This document shows, piece after piece, positions 13,076 through 24,939 of a DNA stretch of 64,000 bases (position 1 is its first letter; each line of letters begins with the position of its first letter). Under the pieces are notes generated by a model, which had not been told where the DNA came from, did no database searches, and was given only the letters and a program-made list of their open reading frames with translations. This DNA comes from Marchantia polymorpha subsp. ruderalis (lineage: Eukaryota; Streptophyta; Marchantiopsida; Marchantiales; Marchantiaceae). The stretch covers positions 13,528,501-13,592,500 of the forward strand of contig AP031351.1 in NCBI GenBank assembly GCA_037833965.1, read 5' to 3'. The position numbers and the translations under genes were made by a program.

Positions 13076-16000
13076 AGCCAGACAGTGGTGTTCCTGTTTC
13101 AGCAGCAGAAGGTCGGAAGAGGAGAGTTCCTACAAGGAGGGACGTCATCCGCCGGTCCCAAGGACGAAGAGTGTTGCAGAGGGGAAAGAGTGGAGGGTGA
13201 GTGTGTCCATGCACGCCCATCCACCCCGCACATCGGAAATCATTTGGCGGCAGGGCGGACTTCGGGGAGCAGACGTAATTGTCATGCGGGGACATGATGG
13301 ATCGTTCTCTACTGCGCAGTGCCTCTTCCAACGGTGAAGGAAATATCGTCGTTACATGCAACGGAGTTCATGCATGCTGCTACGCGGCCTCCGTCTGACA
13401 CGTGTAAACTCAAAGCACGGGATCTGCTGACACGTAACCTTAGTAGAGAGTATCACGTAACACCTGTTGAGGCCTCACTGGTGAGACATGCAATCGTGTT
13501 TGCAAGCCTGAACAGTTTAGGTCTCAGAAGCCCCACCTGACCTCGGGCGGACCAATAGGAGCCTGCCACCTGTGGAATTATTTTATGCTGGAGCAAACCC
13601 ACAGCAGGGGGAGGAACATGAGGCAGAGTTCTTTTTCCCTTGCCTTGGAGACGGTAAACTTTTGTAGTTGCAAGGGGCTGGCTCGGTTTGTCAAATGATT
13701 GATTACGTCAACATTTTAGTTTCTATTCCCCTCATGATTGATTACGTTAATATCTCTTCCGAAGAACCACCTCAGAGGCAAGGGTGGGGCGCGGGGGTTG
13801 ATCTTTCTCGGAAAGTAAAGGCAGACGAAGACTGTTATTTTGTGAATATGTGCTTTTGTCATCAAGTTAGCACTGTGCGTTGTGATAAGGATGTTGTCTC
13901 GGAGCAGAATAATGTATACAACGCGGACATGATACTATTGTGTACTCGCTGCTGTGTCTGCCTGTGCGGTGTTCCTTCTGGGATCCGCTTTGCCCCTTTG
14001 CCCCTGTGCCCCGGTGTTGGAGTTTACTTTGGAGTCGAGGTATTTGGGCTACATGGGCGCATGCCACTCGCACCGTCCATCTCGGGACTAGGTTCTACGG
14101 GCGAAGCGAGGACGGAGGACGGAGCGCTGCGCTGCTCTGCTTTTCGCCCTCTTTTTTCATGCCCGAACGGCTTTCGATGCATGAAGCTCGCTCCCAAGAG
14201 TCCAAACGTACACGCGCGCGCAGCTGTAGGATTTTCTCGTTTCTACGTGTAGGCCTCAGTTTCCTCGTATATCTGTCCGCACAGTCATGCAAGGGACACC
14301 TCATCTCCGTCCATGAAGATGATATTCTTCACGTTTGTCGATCTCCCCCGCCTTCCCATTTCGCCCCTTTGGACGTACATGGAGGCGAGAGGGGCTCGGG
14401 GGTGCTATTAATGTCCATGACCCTTCTCTAAAAGTTATGAACCCCGACCTTTCGCCCGCTATACATTATTCGGCCTTGCCACTGCGATGTTGTCATCCCC
14501 TGCGTGGAGCCCTTATGAAATCTCTGTCGACCGAAATCGTACTGTCAGAACGACCTCGGCCCCGAGACGCACTTTGAAGTTCGACCTCATCAGACACCAT
14601 CGAGCAACTGATGTGACGATTAGTCGACTCTCGGTCTAGCTTCAATCACGTTCGTAATCATTTCAGTTGCCATCTCCTGGTAGAAGGGAATCCAAGGTTC
14701 GTCGTGTGAATGTTACAGCTTGATCCCGGACAAAATTCTGATGGAAGTGGATCGAAAGATGGACCACCCTATGGAAAAGTTTTTCCCAACAAAAAGTGTT
14801 TAAAGATAGTTCTGTGAGGAATATTCAGTGGCAGGAGATGAGACAAAACCTCGCCATCGTGAAGAAGGCCAAGGAGGAAAAGGAAAAGAAAGCAACACTG
14901 CGAACCCACCCACACTCACACTCACACGTCTTCAAGCTTTTATCGTTCTTGGAGCAGCACCATCCTGTAGCGAGTTGGCCTCGACCGTCCGGTTTCGCAC
15001 GAAAAAAATAGAAATTTGAAGCCCTTCACCTGTTTGACTGGACTCGACGACTCTCACGATGTGGACGACGGCGTCCATGACCTCGAGTTTGCTCCGAATG
15101 CCAGTTTGGGATGGCTCGTTTCTTTGTCTCGGATCGGAATTTTCCATCCGCGCGTCTTGTCTCATTGCCGCTGTCAAAAACGATTAGAAAACTCGGTCGA
15201 TCGCGAAGCGTACATGGCATGGCCAGGGGAAGCTGGATATTTGAAGGAGCATAAAGTAGTTGACCCTTAAAGAGATATGGAAGTGGGTTGGGGAGTGTCG
15301 AGCCATCTGGAGGAGATGAAGAAGAATGATTGCCGTGGGACTTGTGAGCGGTGTCAAGTCAGCTCACCAAGATCCCCGAGGGCCCGAGACACACCCCCAA
15401 CGTACAGCTTGGCTTTCACCTGCCAGCAGGCAGGCGAATGACACTCTGCAGCGCCTGCAGAGTAACGGATTAGATTCGCGACGGCGTGAAGGAAGGTGTG
15501 CTTCTGAGGCTCGTGCTGGAAATCGGCTCTCGGGGCCCAGGCCAACCGTCCGATGGCCGGAACCAGGCGATGCCGTCGATTCGGAATCCTCCGGGAATTA
15601 TTCCCTCCCTCGCTACATTCATCAGCGCTGCGAATGCCCGCTAGCGGATAGCGATCCGGTGGCGGAAGCAGCGATTGGGTGCCAAGTCTTCTTGCAAGAC
15701 CAGGAACCATCACAAGGCTCGGCATGGGCCGAGGGTCGGTTGACATTCCCCCCAGCGTCTGTACTGGCGCTCTCAGCTTCTCCAGACGAGCGGCATATGT
15801 CGCATGTCGCATGTTCCCGGTCGGTACGCCGGAGGCCCCAGTCCCTCGGTACCAGTCGCGAAGTAGTTGTTGTGTAGCGACGCAAGCTAGATCTGCTGAG
15901 CACAAGCCTCAGGGGGCCGGGGCCGCTGATGGGCCCGTTTGGTGGCTGCCTAGAGTCCAAAAGATATTCCTGCGTGGCTCCATGTCATCTCATGTCCGAA

Positions 16001-19000
16001 CTTTAATATTTCTGATTCCTTTTCATCCTCGTCTGGGGGGCATCGGGGCCAGTCAGAGTTTAGAGCCCGTCCTTTCCTTTGTCCACTCAGTGCGCGAGAC
16101 AGACGATTCGGAGGGGATATATTTCGTGCGATCTTGAGGACTTGTAGTCAAATCACTCCCAGTCCCAGTCCCAGTCCCAGCCCCCGCTGAGACCGGAGGA
16201 GAATAAGTGTCCCACCGCAACTAATATCTGCATTCGCCGACAACGACATCTGGCTTGCGGGATCTAGCCAATTCCATCCCAAGAGGTCATCAAAGTGTTC
16301 ACGGTCATAATTGTTAATCTCGAATCATCATCGTTCAACACAGGCAGAAATAGATAGCGAAAAGTTGCAGCGGCGCAGGGCGAGAATCGCTCATCTCCGT
16401 TCTGAACATTTTCCAGTGGCGACAGCAGCAGCGCCCCACCCATGGTGCCCAATAGTACAGGTATTTTTGAAGTGTGAGCTTGACAACCGCAGCCAGAAGT
16501 TGGGCATTCGAAGACATTACTGTATTTGACTATGGACATTTCTGACTGACAACACCCCATCCCCATATTTCGTGCATCGTGCTCTGACGGTTCGCGCGTA
16601 GGTTTACATTAGAGCGGTGGTACTGGGTCCCTCGATCACATTCGACCCCTTCGAGCTCTAAGGCGCTCGCACTATTATAGCGTCGAGAGCACTGCGAAGG
16701 GCAGAACTGCGCGAACTTGTAATCGTGGCTTCGGCCTTAGTTGAAGGCGCAACGCAAACAATCGTGGAGACCGAACGCCCGAAGAAAACGAGGCCATGTT
16801 TTCACGACACGGCGAGCGAGATGCACACACAGACGAAAGTACTGTCAGTGAGTTCAGCTTTGGTGGTTATGGAAGCTACTGAGAAACAAAATGATTCGAA
16901 TGAAAAACGAGATGATTGCCGAGCTCGACATAAAGAAGTTATGGCTTTCGTACTCTAAGCCCTATGTAGCGGCAACTACCGCGCGCCCCTTATCCGCGGT
17001 CGATCAGAATCCCCAACCGGGCCCAAGTCCCGAGTGGATAACCCTCGCGATTCGACATTCATTGAGAAACTGGTCGATGGAGACCTGGGATGATGTTGCC
17101 AATCTACGTTAATGCGGGCCATAGCTGAGGCGAGATGTAGGTCCTAACAGTTAGGGATGATGGTTCGCCCGAGCCTGTACAGTGGCTCGCCAAGATGATT
17201 TCGATGACACCGACATTCATGAGAAACTGGTCGATAGCGTCCAAAGAATAAAACTGTCTCACGCCGTGAGACAGGATCCTCTGACAGTCACGCGTACCGC
17301 TCCTCAAGACAAAAGTGATGCCATGCTTCGCCGTTTGCGTTTCTTACGATCAGTTGCGTGCCGACTCCGCCCACGCCAAGGGCGAGGGCGAGGGCGAGGG
17401 CTCCACTGGTCGTTCACCCTCGGGCAGGCGTGCCCTGCCAGATTCTCCAGGTGCATCTTCGGGAGCACCCTCATCTGCTCTCGAGGCTCAGGCTCAGAGC
17501 CATCGGCACGAACACGAACTCTTAGGACAGTTCGCGCCATCGATGCGCAAAAGGGAGCGCATGGATAGGCAGGCACGGGCACATCGAACAGGGACAAGCT
17601 CGAGACAGCTCTCGCGCAATCTGCGTCTTGACTTTTGGCTCGTTGGTAGGGTAGAGCATCGAGCCCCATGGGCCGCGGCAGGACTCCGCTCGAGAGTGAC
17701 GAGGTGAGCGCGGTGCTGTTCGGTACTGTTGGAAACCATACCGGAATGCAGGTTGCCCGAGCCGACGAGTCCTTTCTTGAGATGTCTGCTGGGCTTCCGG
17801 ACCTTGTCCCCTCAAAAAGGCTTCTCACATTCGCGTGCGAGGCCGCGAAGGCTGTAGGGGTCGTACACATCTGCATGATGCTTTACCGGATGGCGTAGGT
17901 CCTTGGCGTGAGCGCTCCACTCAAAGTTCTTGCGCAAATTCATTAAAAACTCATCGAGTTCCGGATTTGTGGATGCCCTGAGTACCCGCACAGCATGCAG
18001 TGCGGTGACTACGCAGGAGTCCCTGTTCGGAGGAGAGACTCAGGGCACATCTGCATGCATTTCTTGTACAAACTTGGGCAAGAATTGCTGGACGGTGGCC
18101 TGATGTCTACAACATGACAACAGCGACGCGAGGTACTGGAAGGACAAGAGGATTTCGGTATTTTCTAGCCTGTACGAGGAGCATGGTGCGCGTGGCCACC
18201 TCTCAGCGATCTCTACTATTGGGATAAGGCACCCGCGCGCGCTCGCTGCATCTAACGAACAACACAGCTCCCAACTTTCCGCAGGCCAGGGCTCGCCCGG
18301 TGCGAATGTCATCGATGGGCACGAGGCCTTGCGATTTCGTGTCGCCGGCTGGAATGCTGCAATGCACCCCGAAATTTCTCAAGCAAAACGCAACCCTCCT
18401 TTCGAGGCGGGCGAGCGAAACCTGCACAGTATTATAATCCGCCGATCGCGATCCTATCCGTCCCTGCGCCCGGGCCCGGCCCGGCCTCTGATGATTGAGA
18501 AGAAAGCTGTGCGCAGAATAGATTCGCTCATCATCCGCCTTTTGCAAAGTCTGGCCTGCGCAGTGACTCAGCCCCCGCTTTCCCAAAGTCTGCACCGGTG
18601 ACTCAGCAGCTCGGCAGGGAATGGGCAATCGGCCCCGAACCGGCGATGAGCACATGCCGGGGATATTCGCCCGGCCCATAAATGCGCGCCTGTTACCCGG
18701 TACAGCCGAGAACTGCAATATTATGGATGGGCCGGACAGTCGCGCGGGCGAACATTCTGCTCCAAAGTCCCGAGCGGGATCGCAGGTCCGCCGTGGGGCC
18801 GAGCGCAATCGACCGCTCCGCCGGACTGCGATCTGGCCTAGGGGCCTACGGCTAGACTGGAACGGAACGGAGGGAAAGCGGAGTAGAGTGGCAACGTGCT
18901 AGGGTAGGGACGGGTCGGGTTGTTAGCTGCTCTGGATGTGGAGTGAAGGGTAGAGTCGTAGTGGAGAGCAGAGCAGGCCGATCGTGCAGAGAAACTTCGT

Positions 19001-19300
19001 CCTCTTGCCGATGCGCGACGGATGGCATGAGATGGGTCTGGCGCCGCGCTTGTCGCATTCGGTCACAGGTGTCGGCATCGACGCAGATCGGTGCGAGCGC
19101 TTGCGATCGTGATTTTATGGTTTGACTTGATTGACTCGGACCCCTTCGTATATCGCCAGGTTGACTTTGACCCAATGATACAATATCGATCACCACTCTC
19201 GCGCTGCCACGTGACAGGTGCCCATACCGCATTGCAACACGCGTGATAAAAATATGTTATTGTTTCCTCGGTCTCCTCGGCAGATAAGATGATCATGTCT
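13076..19300. other. GC- and CpG-rich island without a recognised gene
   Basis: About 6 kb of high-GC sequence with frequent CpG, starting abruptly at the end of repeat copy C. Many overlapping open frames occur on both strands, the longest about 200 codons, as expected from high GC. None resembles a protein I know and none is supported by a consistent exon chain. Exon-like pieces include a frame from 13077 to a gtgagtgtg donor at about 13197 that is Arg-rich, and a Lys/Glu-rich frame at 14796-14905. Small repeats are cccagt units (16158-16185) and gagggc units (17387-17402). It may be a promoter, a non-coding transcript, or a gene of a family I cannot recognise. Confidence 0.45.
17054..17235. 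repeat. Short spaced direct repeat
   Basis: The sequence gacattcatgagaaactgg plus tcgat occurs at 17054-17078 (with one extra t) and at 17212-17235, about 158 bp apart. It may be a small segmental duplication in the GC-rich island. Confidence 0.7.
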
Positions 19301-20483
19301 CTCCTCTCGGATCAGCAATCGCCTCACTCATCCATTCTGGGTGTCATTCGGATCCGTGTTCATACCTTCGGATAACTCGCTTTGGCTCATTTTCTTTCCT
19401 TCGCTTCTTCGAGTTATTCCATGAACATTTTATAACTTTGGTGACCTGCATAATAGTTCACTGAGTGTGTCTTTCCGAAACCTTCATTCTTCGATCTATT
19501 TTCGTGCCGAAACGATATCGATGAAATCGGATTCGCTCATCGAAATATACGCGGAGGTGGAAATAACATGAGCAATTAACTTTGAAACTATGTTCGACAC
19601 TAATCATGGGTCCATGACATTGTGGATATCCTTGAAGTAGCACAAGGCTGTGCAGCTCATGTTGTATTCACCGACCTCTCACTGCACAATATGTTCTGAC
19701 GTAGTGAAGGGTCTTCGTCCAAGAAGATGATGAAACTTTCCAACAGTCTTCATTTAGTCTGAAGTGTGTGTTCACCATTTTAACTTGGTTATCTTCTGGT
19801 AGCAGTGATGTTATTTGTAGAAGCCTTGTACGAACGGACCTCCTTCTCCAAACACTCATGCAGCATAACAGCATAAATGAACTACGTTTGCCATATGTTT
19901 AACAAAAGGAAGATTGCATCTTTCTCTCCCCTTGCTACCAAATCATTCTCGTGGCAAGAGCGACATATATATAACCTTTACGTTATACTTCATAGCTATA
20001 TCTTGACAACAGTTTGTGCAAGCAATAAGTTATATTTTTTGGCACAATTATCTTTTCAAAAATGCAACCCATGCCAAACCTTATTCATACATTTTACTGT
20101 ATGAACTGAATATACTAAATAAGACTGAATAATACTGAATTGTTCAGTATTCATACCAAACAGTTTTATGTTCATTTCACGAAGTTTATGTCATCAGTTG
20201 TTGCTGGGGCCATAATTTCGTGCCAAATTCCTTAAAGGTATTTCACATAAAATTCACGTGTTTTTTCTTAATATTACAACAACAAAATTCTCAACAGGAT
20301 TTAGAAATTAAAGCCAACGTAGCTAAAATTGATGAGGAAATTAATCTAAAAAAGGTTAGATATCATTGCTTCTAATTTCATATGGTCAACTAAGATATCA
20401 TTTCATCTTATAAGATAATAGCTTGTTTTCTACTTCATCCTTAGGTAATTTCAAATATGGCCTTTATCAGAGAATATGTCCAT
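19301..20483. other. Intergenic DNA, no recognised gene
   Basis: Transition from the GC-rich island to moderate or AT-rich DNA. Open frames are short and unrecognised. A small 9-bp hairpin (aatactgaa, 20131-20151) is present. Confidence 0.5.
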
Positions 20484-20661
20484 CCAACATATTTCCAACA
20501 ATGAAGCACATGAAAACTTACCTGTAAACATAAACACTCAGAATTATCATCGACAAAGTATTCAAGCAACAACCAACATATTTCCAACAATGAAGCACAT
20601 GAAAACTTACCTGTAAACATAAACACTCAGAATTATCATCGACAAAGTATTCAAGCAACAA
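20484..20661. repeat. Exact 89-bp tandem duplication
   Basis: Two apparently identical 89-bp units (20484-20572 and 20573-20661), beginning ccaacatatttccaac. Each unit contains about 39 bp of flank plus the low-coordinate end of the TRIM LTR (tgtaaacataaacactcag). The duplication therefore happened after the element inserted, and is recent given the absence of visible differences. Confidence 0.95.
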
Positions 20662-20860
20662 CCAACAAGAGAGACACAAGTATATATAGTGGTTCACCCT
20701 CAAAAGGTTACGTCCAAGGGGGAAGAGCATCATGAGTTTGTACTGAACGTTTTGTCTAGTAATAAATAGACCCTGGGTATATATACGCAACACTGAGGAC
20801 CAATCTTAGCTATAAATAGCTAAATATGAGGTTATTCTTTGTCCGGAGTTAATCTCAACA
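20612..20860 (-). repeat. TRIM 3' LTR
   Basis: About 249 bp. It shares with the 5' LTR the end block gacaaagtattcaagcaaca, a tatatatac block with ccctggg, and ctataaatagctaaa. It is longer than its partner by small insertions. Its low-coordinate end is duplicated in the 89-bp tandem repeat. Confidence 0.75.
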
Positions 20861-21052
20861 ATTCTCACCTTAACTCGTGTTAAAAGAAACAATAACCTCC
20901 ATACCTATTTTATTACTTCGTGAGAATTTCTAGAAAATAACATCATATAAGGTACTCTTTAAACGACTTAATTAGAACTTAGCCGGTCACCGTCAGAAAT
21001 TCCAAACCGACAAAACCTGTCACGGAGAGAAAACTTGCATGTCAAATCAAAA

Positions 21053-21069
21053 CCTGCTCCGATATCAAT
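21053..21069 (-). promoter_or_regulatory. TRIM primer-binding site
   Basis: Minus-strand sequence attgatatcggagcagg lies directly beside the LTR end. It resembles TGGTATCAGAGC, the complement of the initiator methionine tRNA 3' end used to prime many plant Copia elements, with two substitutions in that stretch. This is the strongest evidence that 21070 is a true LTR border. Confidence 0.75.
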
Positions 21070-21271
21070 TGTAAAGATGGAAATTGAGAATCATCAGTGA
21101 CAAAGTATTCAGGCAACAACCAACACAAGAGACGCAAGCTTACACACGAGGCAGAGCATCGCGAGTTTGTATTGAAAGTTCTATCTGGAAACACACATAC
21201 CCTGGTATATATACCAAACACCTACTACCAATTTGAATTATAAATAGCTAAACATGAAGTTGACCTCAACA
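21070..21271 (-). repeat. TRIM 5' LTR
   Basis: About 202 bp, bounded by tg at 21070 and ca at 21270-21271 on the plus strand. It carries the same landmark order as the 3' LTR at 20612-20860 with many substitutions and indels, so the insertion is not recent. Confidence 0.72.
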
Positions 21272-23662
21272 TTACACTCCTCATCAGCACATGAAGAGTT
21301 TACTGCTACGGAAAACATTGTATTCCATGAAAGAAAATGATGTGTTTTGTATCTCAATTCGTTCAAGAGTTATTAAAAATAATCACTATACTATAGCTGG
21401 AAACTAAAATTGGCAGCTTAGAAGAGAAGAGCACACAGATTATAATAATATTTTCAAAGTATCAAATTTACAAGAACAGATTTCTAAAAACTTCACCTGG
21501 GAAAATAATGATTCTAATTTTGATTCCAAGTTTTAATCTTAGCACTATATATCAACTGATTCAATTTCGATTACTTCGGTATCGTTAGATTTGCTCAAAT
21601 AGAAGGCTGTTATGTAAGGATATTTCATAAGTTTTTTTCTTCACTCTCATTGAATTAGATAACTTCAGCTGAAGAAGCAAAAGCTCATGTCTTTCATATC
21701 GTTTTCTCAATTTTTACAACCTGAATAATCTGATCAGTATATACATGAGGTGAATTCTCTAACATACATGGACACTTGTTCAATGTACACATGAAGCAAA
21801 ACACATTTTTCTGAATAGAGATGTGAAAGAGATGAAGTAAGATCTTTGACACTTCCATTCAGAAAAATGTGTTTTGCTACGTGTTTCTGAAGTTCTTGTT
21901 CTAGGCTGTGGGTTGGCTTGGGCAGGTTTTCAACAAGATATGGGGTAAGATGAAATTGGTTTTCTAGTTTACCAGTCGCGCTCTAACGGAATAGTTGCTC
22001 ACAATGCGGCTAAAGATACGCCTATTGATTTTGAGGGGCCACAAGAGTCCTCTTGACAACTTCAGTTCATATGGAAGAAATCACCAAACTTGAGGACGAG
22101 GAGATTGGCGACTTAGTCAAGCGGCGACCGACGGAGAAAACTCCTGCCCTAGATGGAATAACTTGAAAAATAGGAGGGCAGGAACCAAATGCAAACATTT
22201 GGGAAGAAGCCCTTTTCTTGATCAGCTCTGCACCATTGTATTCACTCAGTTTGACACCGAGTGTATCCAATTGCTTAGAGCTGGCCAAGAAAAGAGAGAA
22301 GGAAGTGTCACCCATAGGGCGGCTTCCGACCGATCTTCAGGAGAAAACTGTGAAATAAGAAACGCTGCGAAACCTTCTTTGAAACACAGAGGCGGCACTT
22401 CAGCTCGACAATAATGCGAGCAACGACATCGAGTAGATCTGCAGAGAGGACTGTCCGTCCAGCAGGGGATCCATCGGACTCAAGAGTCGGTGGAACTACC
22501 TCTTCAAGTTGCCTAGACGGTAGGGGATGCACACCTGCAACGCTCGCGACTTTCCCTTGCTAAATTAGATTATTGGCGATTTGCTCTCTTCACCGCCACC
22601 ATGGTGCTGAGCTTTCTATTCGCAGTCGATTTATCAATAACACCTACTGTGATCTCAATCCGAATCTCCAGGACTTGGGTACTGTGTGATGTGTTGTGTA
22701 GTGGGGGAGAGGGGGATGCTGTCCATAATATTTATTAAGATAGAACGCGTTGCACCGCCTTTGCCCCGAAAAAATGAAAAGTATGGGAAGAACACCGACG
22801 TACAGTATCGGGAGGAATAATGGGCTGTTCCCGGCGCAAAGGACTTTCCGAGAGTCTGCACAGAATTGTCGAGAATCTTGAGGATAGACTAGTCCAGAAC
22901 TTCAGACATCAACTATTCCACAACATGGCAATATATTTCCGGATTCTGGGATGAACTCCCCTCGGCGGAACAGATTAAGACGACTACCGATAGACTGGGG
23001 GCTGAGGTGTTCTGCTTACTTGGCCTTCATCACGTGGCACCTACGTGGCGATAAATTCACACTCCTACATCTTCCACGAAGGGGGAGGTTTTGGGATCAT
23101 GCCAAGTCTTCCAAAGCCAATCAGACGAGGACATCACAGGTGATGAACTGATGTCTGGACCCACTGGTTGAAAGTATTGGCAAATCTTACACGTGTCAAA
23201 ATTATGCCAACTACTAAAGCTTAAGATCCAACGCCAGCATATTCTCGTAACTATTCGACTTCTACAGGCTGGGGGTAAGGTGGGAAACCCGGTAGGGTTG
23301 GGGCTGGCTGGTTTCGCCAGCGGACGCCCGGATCGACACAGTGGGCATGGGCGTACGGGGATAATGAGCTCGAGCTCGAGCCGAATGCTGGAAATTGAAG
23401 ACCACCTGGGGCGTACGGGGGAATGGGGTGAATGGCGGGGAGAATTTTCGGTACCGATCAAAGAAGCCGGTAATTCCGTTCGCACTGGGTCGACCAAGTG
23501 CGAACGGCGTAATGTGAGTGGGTTTTAACTCAGCTGTTCCTGGATAACCCCGGAGTTTAGGGTTCCCTCCGCGCTCTTAATATAGAAGGACTCGCTGCGA
23601 TGGACGTGGACCAGCATTGGAGGCCACGTGGTGGATGGCGGTGGCGGCGCCCATCCCCTCGT
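21272..23662. other. Intergenic DNA, no recognised gene
   Basis: Mixed composition, becoming GC-rich toward the right. No exon chain is recognised. A long-armed hairpin is listed separately. A CCAAT motif (23117-23121), a CACGTGG at 23029-23035 and a palindromic G-box ccacgtgg (23624-23631) lie upstream of the NF-YA gene and could belong to its distal promoter, but nothing shows that they are used. Confidence 0.45.
21796..21877. repeat. Hairpin with perfect 21-bp arms, miRNA-precursor-like
   Basis: The arms at 21796-21816 and 21857-21877 are exact complements over 21 bp, with a 40-nt loop. Partial pairing extends outward (tacacatgaa against tacgtgt). The size and arm length resemble plant microRNA precursors, but plant precursors usually contain mismatches, and no mature sequence is recognised. 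A fold-back from a recent inverted duplication fits equally well. Confidence 0.6.
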
Positions 23663-23919
23663 CTCGTCGCAAAACCGGATCCGGTCTCAGAAAAAAGCTG
23701 CAAGGCACGATCGGTTAGCGGGCGGCGGGAGGTCCCATATTCAGGGGCCCAGTAATTCTCCTAGTATCTAGAAATTACTGGGAACCCGCTCGTCGCAAAA
23801 CCGGATCCGGGCTCGGAGACAAAACATGCAAGGCACGATCGGTTCGCGGGCGGCGGGAGGTCCCAAATCCAGGGGCCCAGTAATTCTTCAAGGCGCCCTT
23901 GCGCAGAGAAATTACTGGG
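23663..23919. repeat. Duplicated hairpin cassette upstream of NF-YA
   Basis: Two tandem copies, 23663-23782 and 23789-23919. Each has ctcgtcgcaaaaccggatcc, then gcaaggcacgatcggtt, gcgggcggcgggaggtccca and aggggcccagtaattct, and each ends in gaaattactggg. The last two blocks form a hairpin in each copy (23748-23782 and 23876-23919, arms about 12 bp). The sequence between the arms differs completely between copies, whereas the arms are conserved. Confidence 0.9.
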
Positions 23920-24129
23920 GCCTGAAGTTTCTCACCCACACGAGGGTAACTCGAAGCTCCCCGTCCGAGAGCAGGCTGCACATCCCAACCCAGTGGTTTG
24001 CGGGCGAGCAAACCACTGCTCGGGCACTGGGCTCTTCGATACTTGTCTTGGGCCGGGCTGACTGGGGCTGGCCTGCAGTGTTTCCCTCCTCGCTCGCTCT
24101 TGTCTGCTCGTCTCGCTCTCAGGGCCTGC

Positions 24130-24250
24130 TTTCCTTTCCCTCTCCCCCCCAACCCTTCCCTCCCTCCCTCTCCCCTCTTCCCCTCGCCCTCCCTCCTCCC
24201 CTTTTCCCTCCCAGCCCCGCCTGCCTGCCTGCCTTCCAGCCGCGACCCCC
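24130..24250 (+). promoter_or_regulatory. Pyrimidine-rich leader or core promoter of NF-YA
   Basis: About 120 bp of almost pure C/T on the plus strand, directly before the presumed NF-YA leader. Pyrimidine patches are common in plant core promoters and 5' UTRs. No clear TATA box lies just upstream, and the transcription start cannot be placed from sequence. Confidence 0.5.
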
Positions 24251-24286
24251 ACCACCTTTGCCCGCAGTGAGAGATTGCGTTGTGTT

Positions 24287-24406
24287 ATGTTGCTCTTCTT
24301 CTTGTTCGACCCTCCGGCCCTCTCAAGGATTTGCCTCGACACCGCGGAGCGAGCACGCGCACAGTGGAGTGGTGTGAATAAGGAAAGGCGCGACGCAGTG
24401 GAGTGA
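24287..24406 (+). CDS. Possible uORF in the NF-YA leader
   Basis: An ATG at 24287 opens a 39-codon frame ending in TGA at 24404-24406. It begins Met-Leu-Leu-Phe-Phe-Leu-Phe. A second tiny uORF (24410-24424, four codons) and a longer out-of-frame ATG at 24690 follow before the proposed start at 24940. If these lie in the mature leader they would be expected to lower NF-YA translation. Upstream ORFs and leader splicing are known for some plant NF-YA genes, such as Medicago HAP2-1. Here their presence in the mRNA is unproven. Confidence 0.35.
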   Translation: MLLFFLFDPPALSRICLDTAERARAQWSGVNKERRDAVE

Positions 24407-24939
24407 AGGGATGGAAGGCGAATAGGAGTAGGAGCAGAAGTAGCAGACGAAACCCCGGGCGTCCGAGGCGACGACGACGTTGCCGACGTCGGCGAAGAGC
24501 AGCTTAGTGTAGTGAGGAACAGGTGGTCGGGCGTTTTGGTGAGTAAGATCGCTGGGTGGTGCTCGCCTCGCGATCGGAGAGTGGTCGCAGGAAGTGCCTC
24601 CCCTGCTGTTTGTGTCGATTCTTGCTTTATAGCGGGTAGGAGATAAGGTTCCTCTGTCGCCGCAGGCATCGGGTGCAGTGGCTGTTTGCATGCAGCTCTC
24701 TAAGCAATTGAACCGTTGCGTCGGGTGGTGCATTTTTAACATCGTTGTGACATCGTTCGTGTTCTGCGGTGCGTCAGGTGTACCGGGTACCTCCGTTGGA
24801 GCTTTATCTTCCTCGACTTGCCTCGAGTTTAAACGAGGTCAATTACAATCCAGGGAACTTCGTAGTAGGTTTCGGCAGGCGACCTCGCTCCTCTGCCCTC
24901 TTGCCCTCTGGCCTGTCTCTCGGACGGCCACCTTCCAGA

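Larger units (their letters stand above)
20612..21271 (-). mobile_element. TRIM-like miniature LTR retrotransposon
   Basis: Read on the minus strand: a 5' LTR (21271-21070), a primer-binding site next to it (21069-21053), an interior of only about 209 bp, a purine-rich tract (about 20875-20861) and a 3' LTR (20860-20612). Both LTRs start TGTTGAG or TGTTGAGG-like and end in TTTACA, as retroviral-type LTRs do. The interior has no coding capacity. Flanks are ttacc (20607-20611) and ttaca (21272-21276), a 4-of-5 match for a target duplication. This structure matches terminal-repeat retrotransposons in miniature, which need enzymes from an autonomous partner. The alternative is a large internal deletion of a Copia element. 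Confidence 0.72.

Noticed and set aside
15326..15905. Paired 183-codon open frames on opposite strands in the GC-rich island
   Set aside because: Long frames on both strands at once are expected from high GC. Neither has recognisable motifs.
18203..18808. A 201-codon minus-strand open frame
   Set aside because: No domain or family resemblance, and its length is compatible with chance in GC-rich DNA. It was kept only as part of the unexplained island.
23932..24669. A 245-codon minus-strand open frame over the NF-YA leader
   Set aside because: It reads through the pyrimidine tract as Glu/Gly/Arg repeats. The plus strand carries the real gene's leader.
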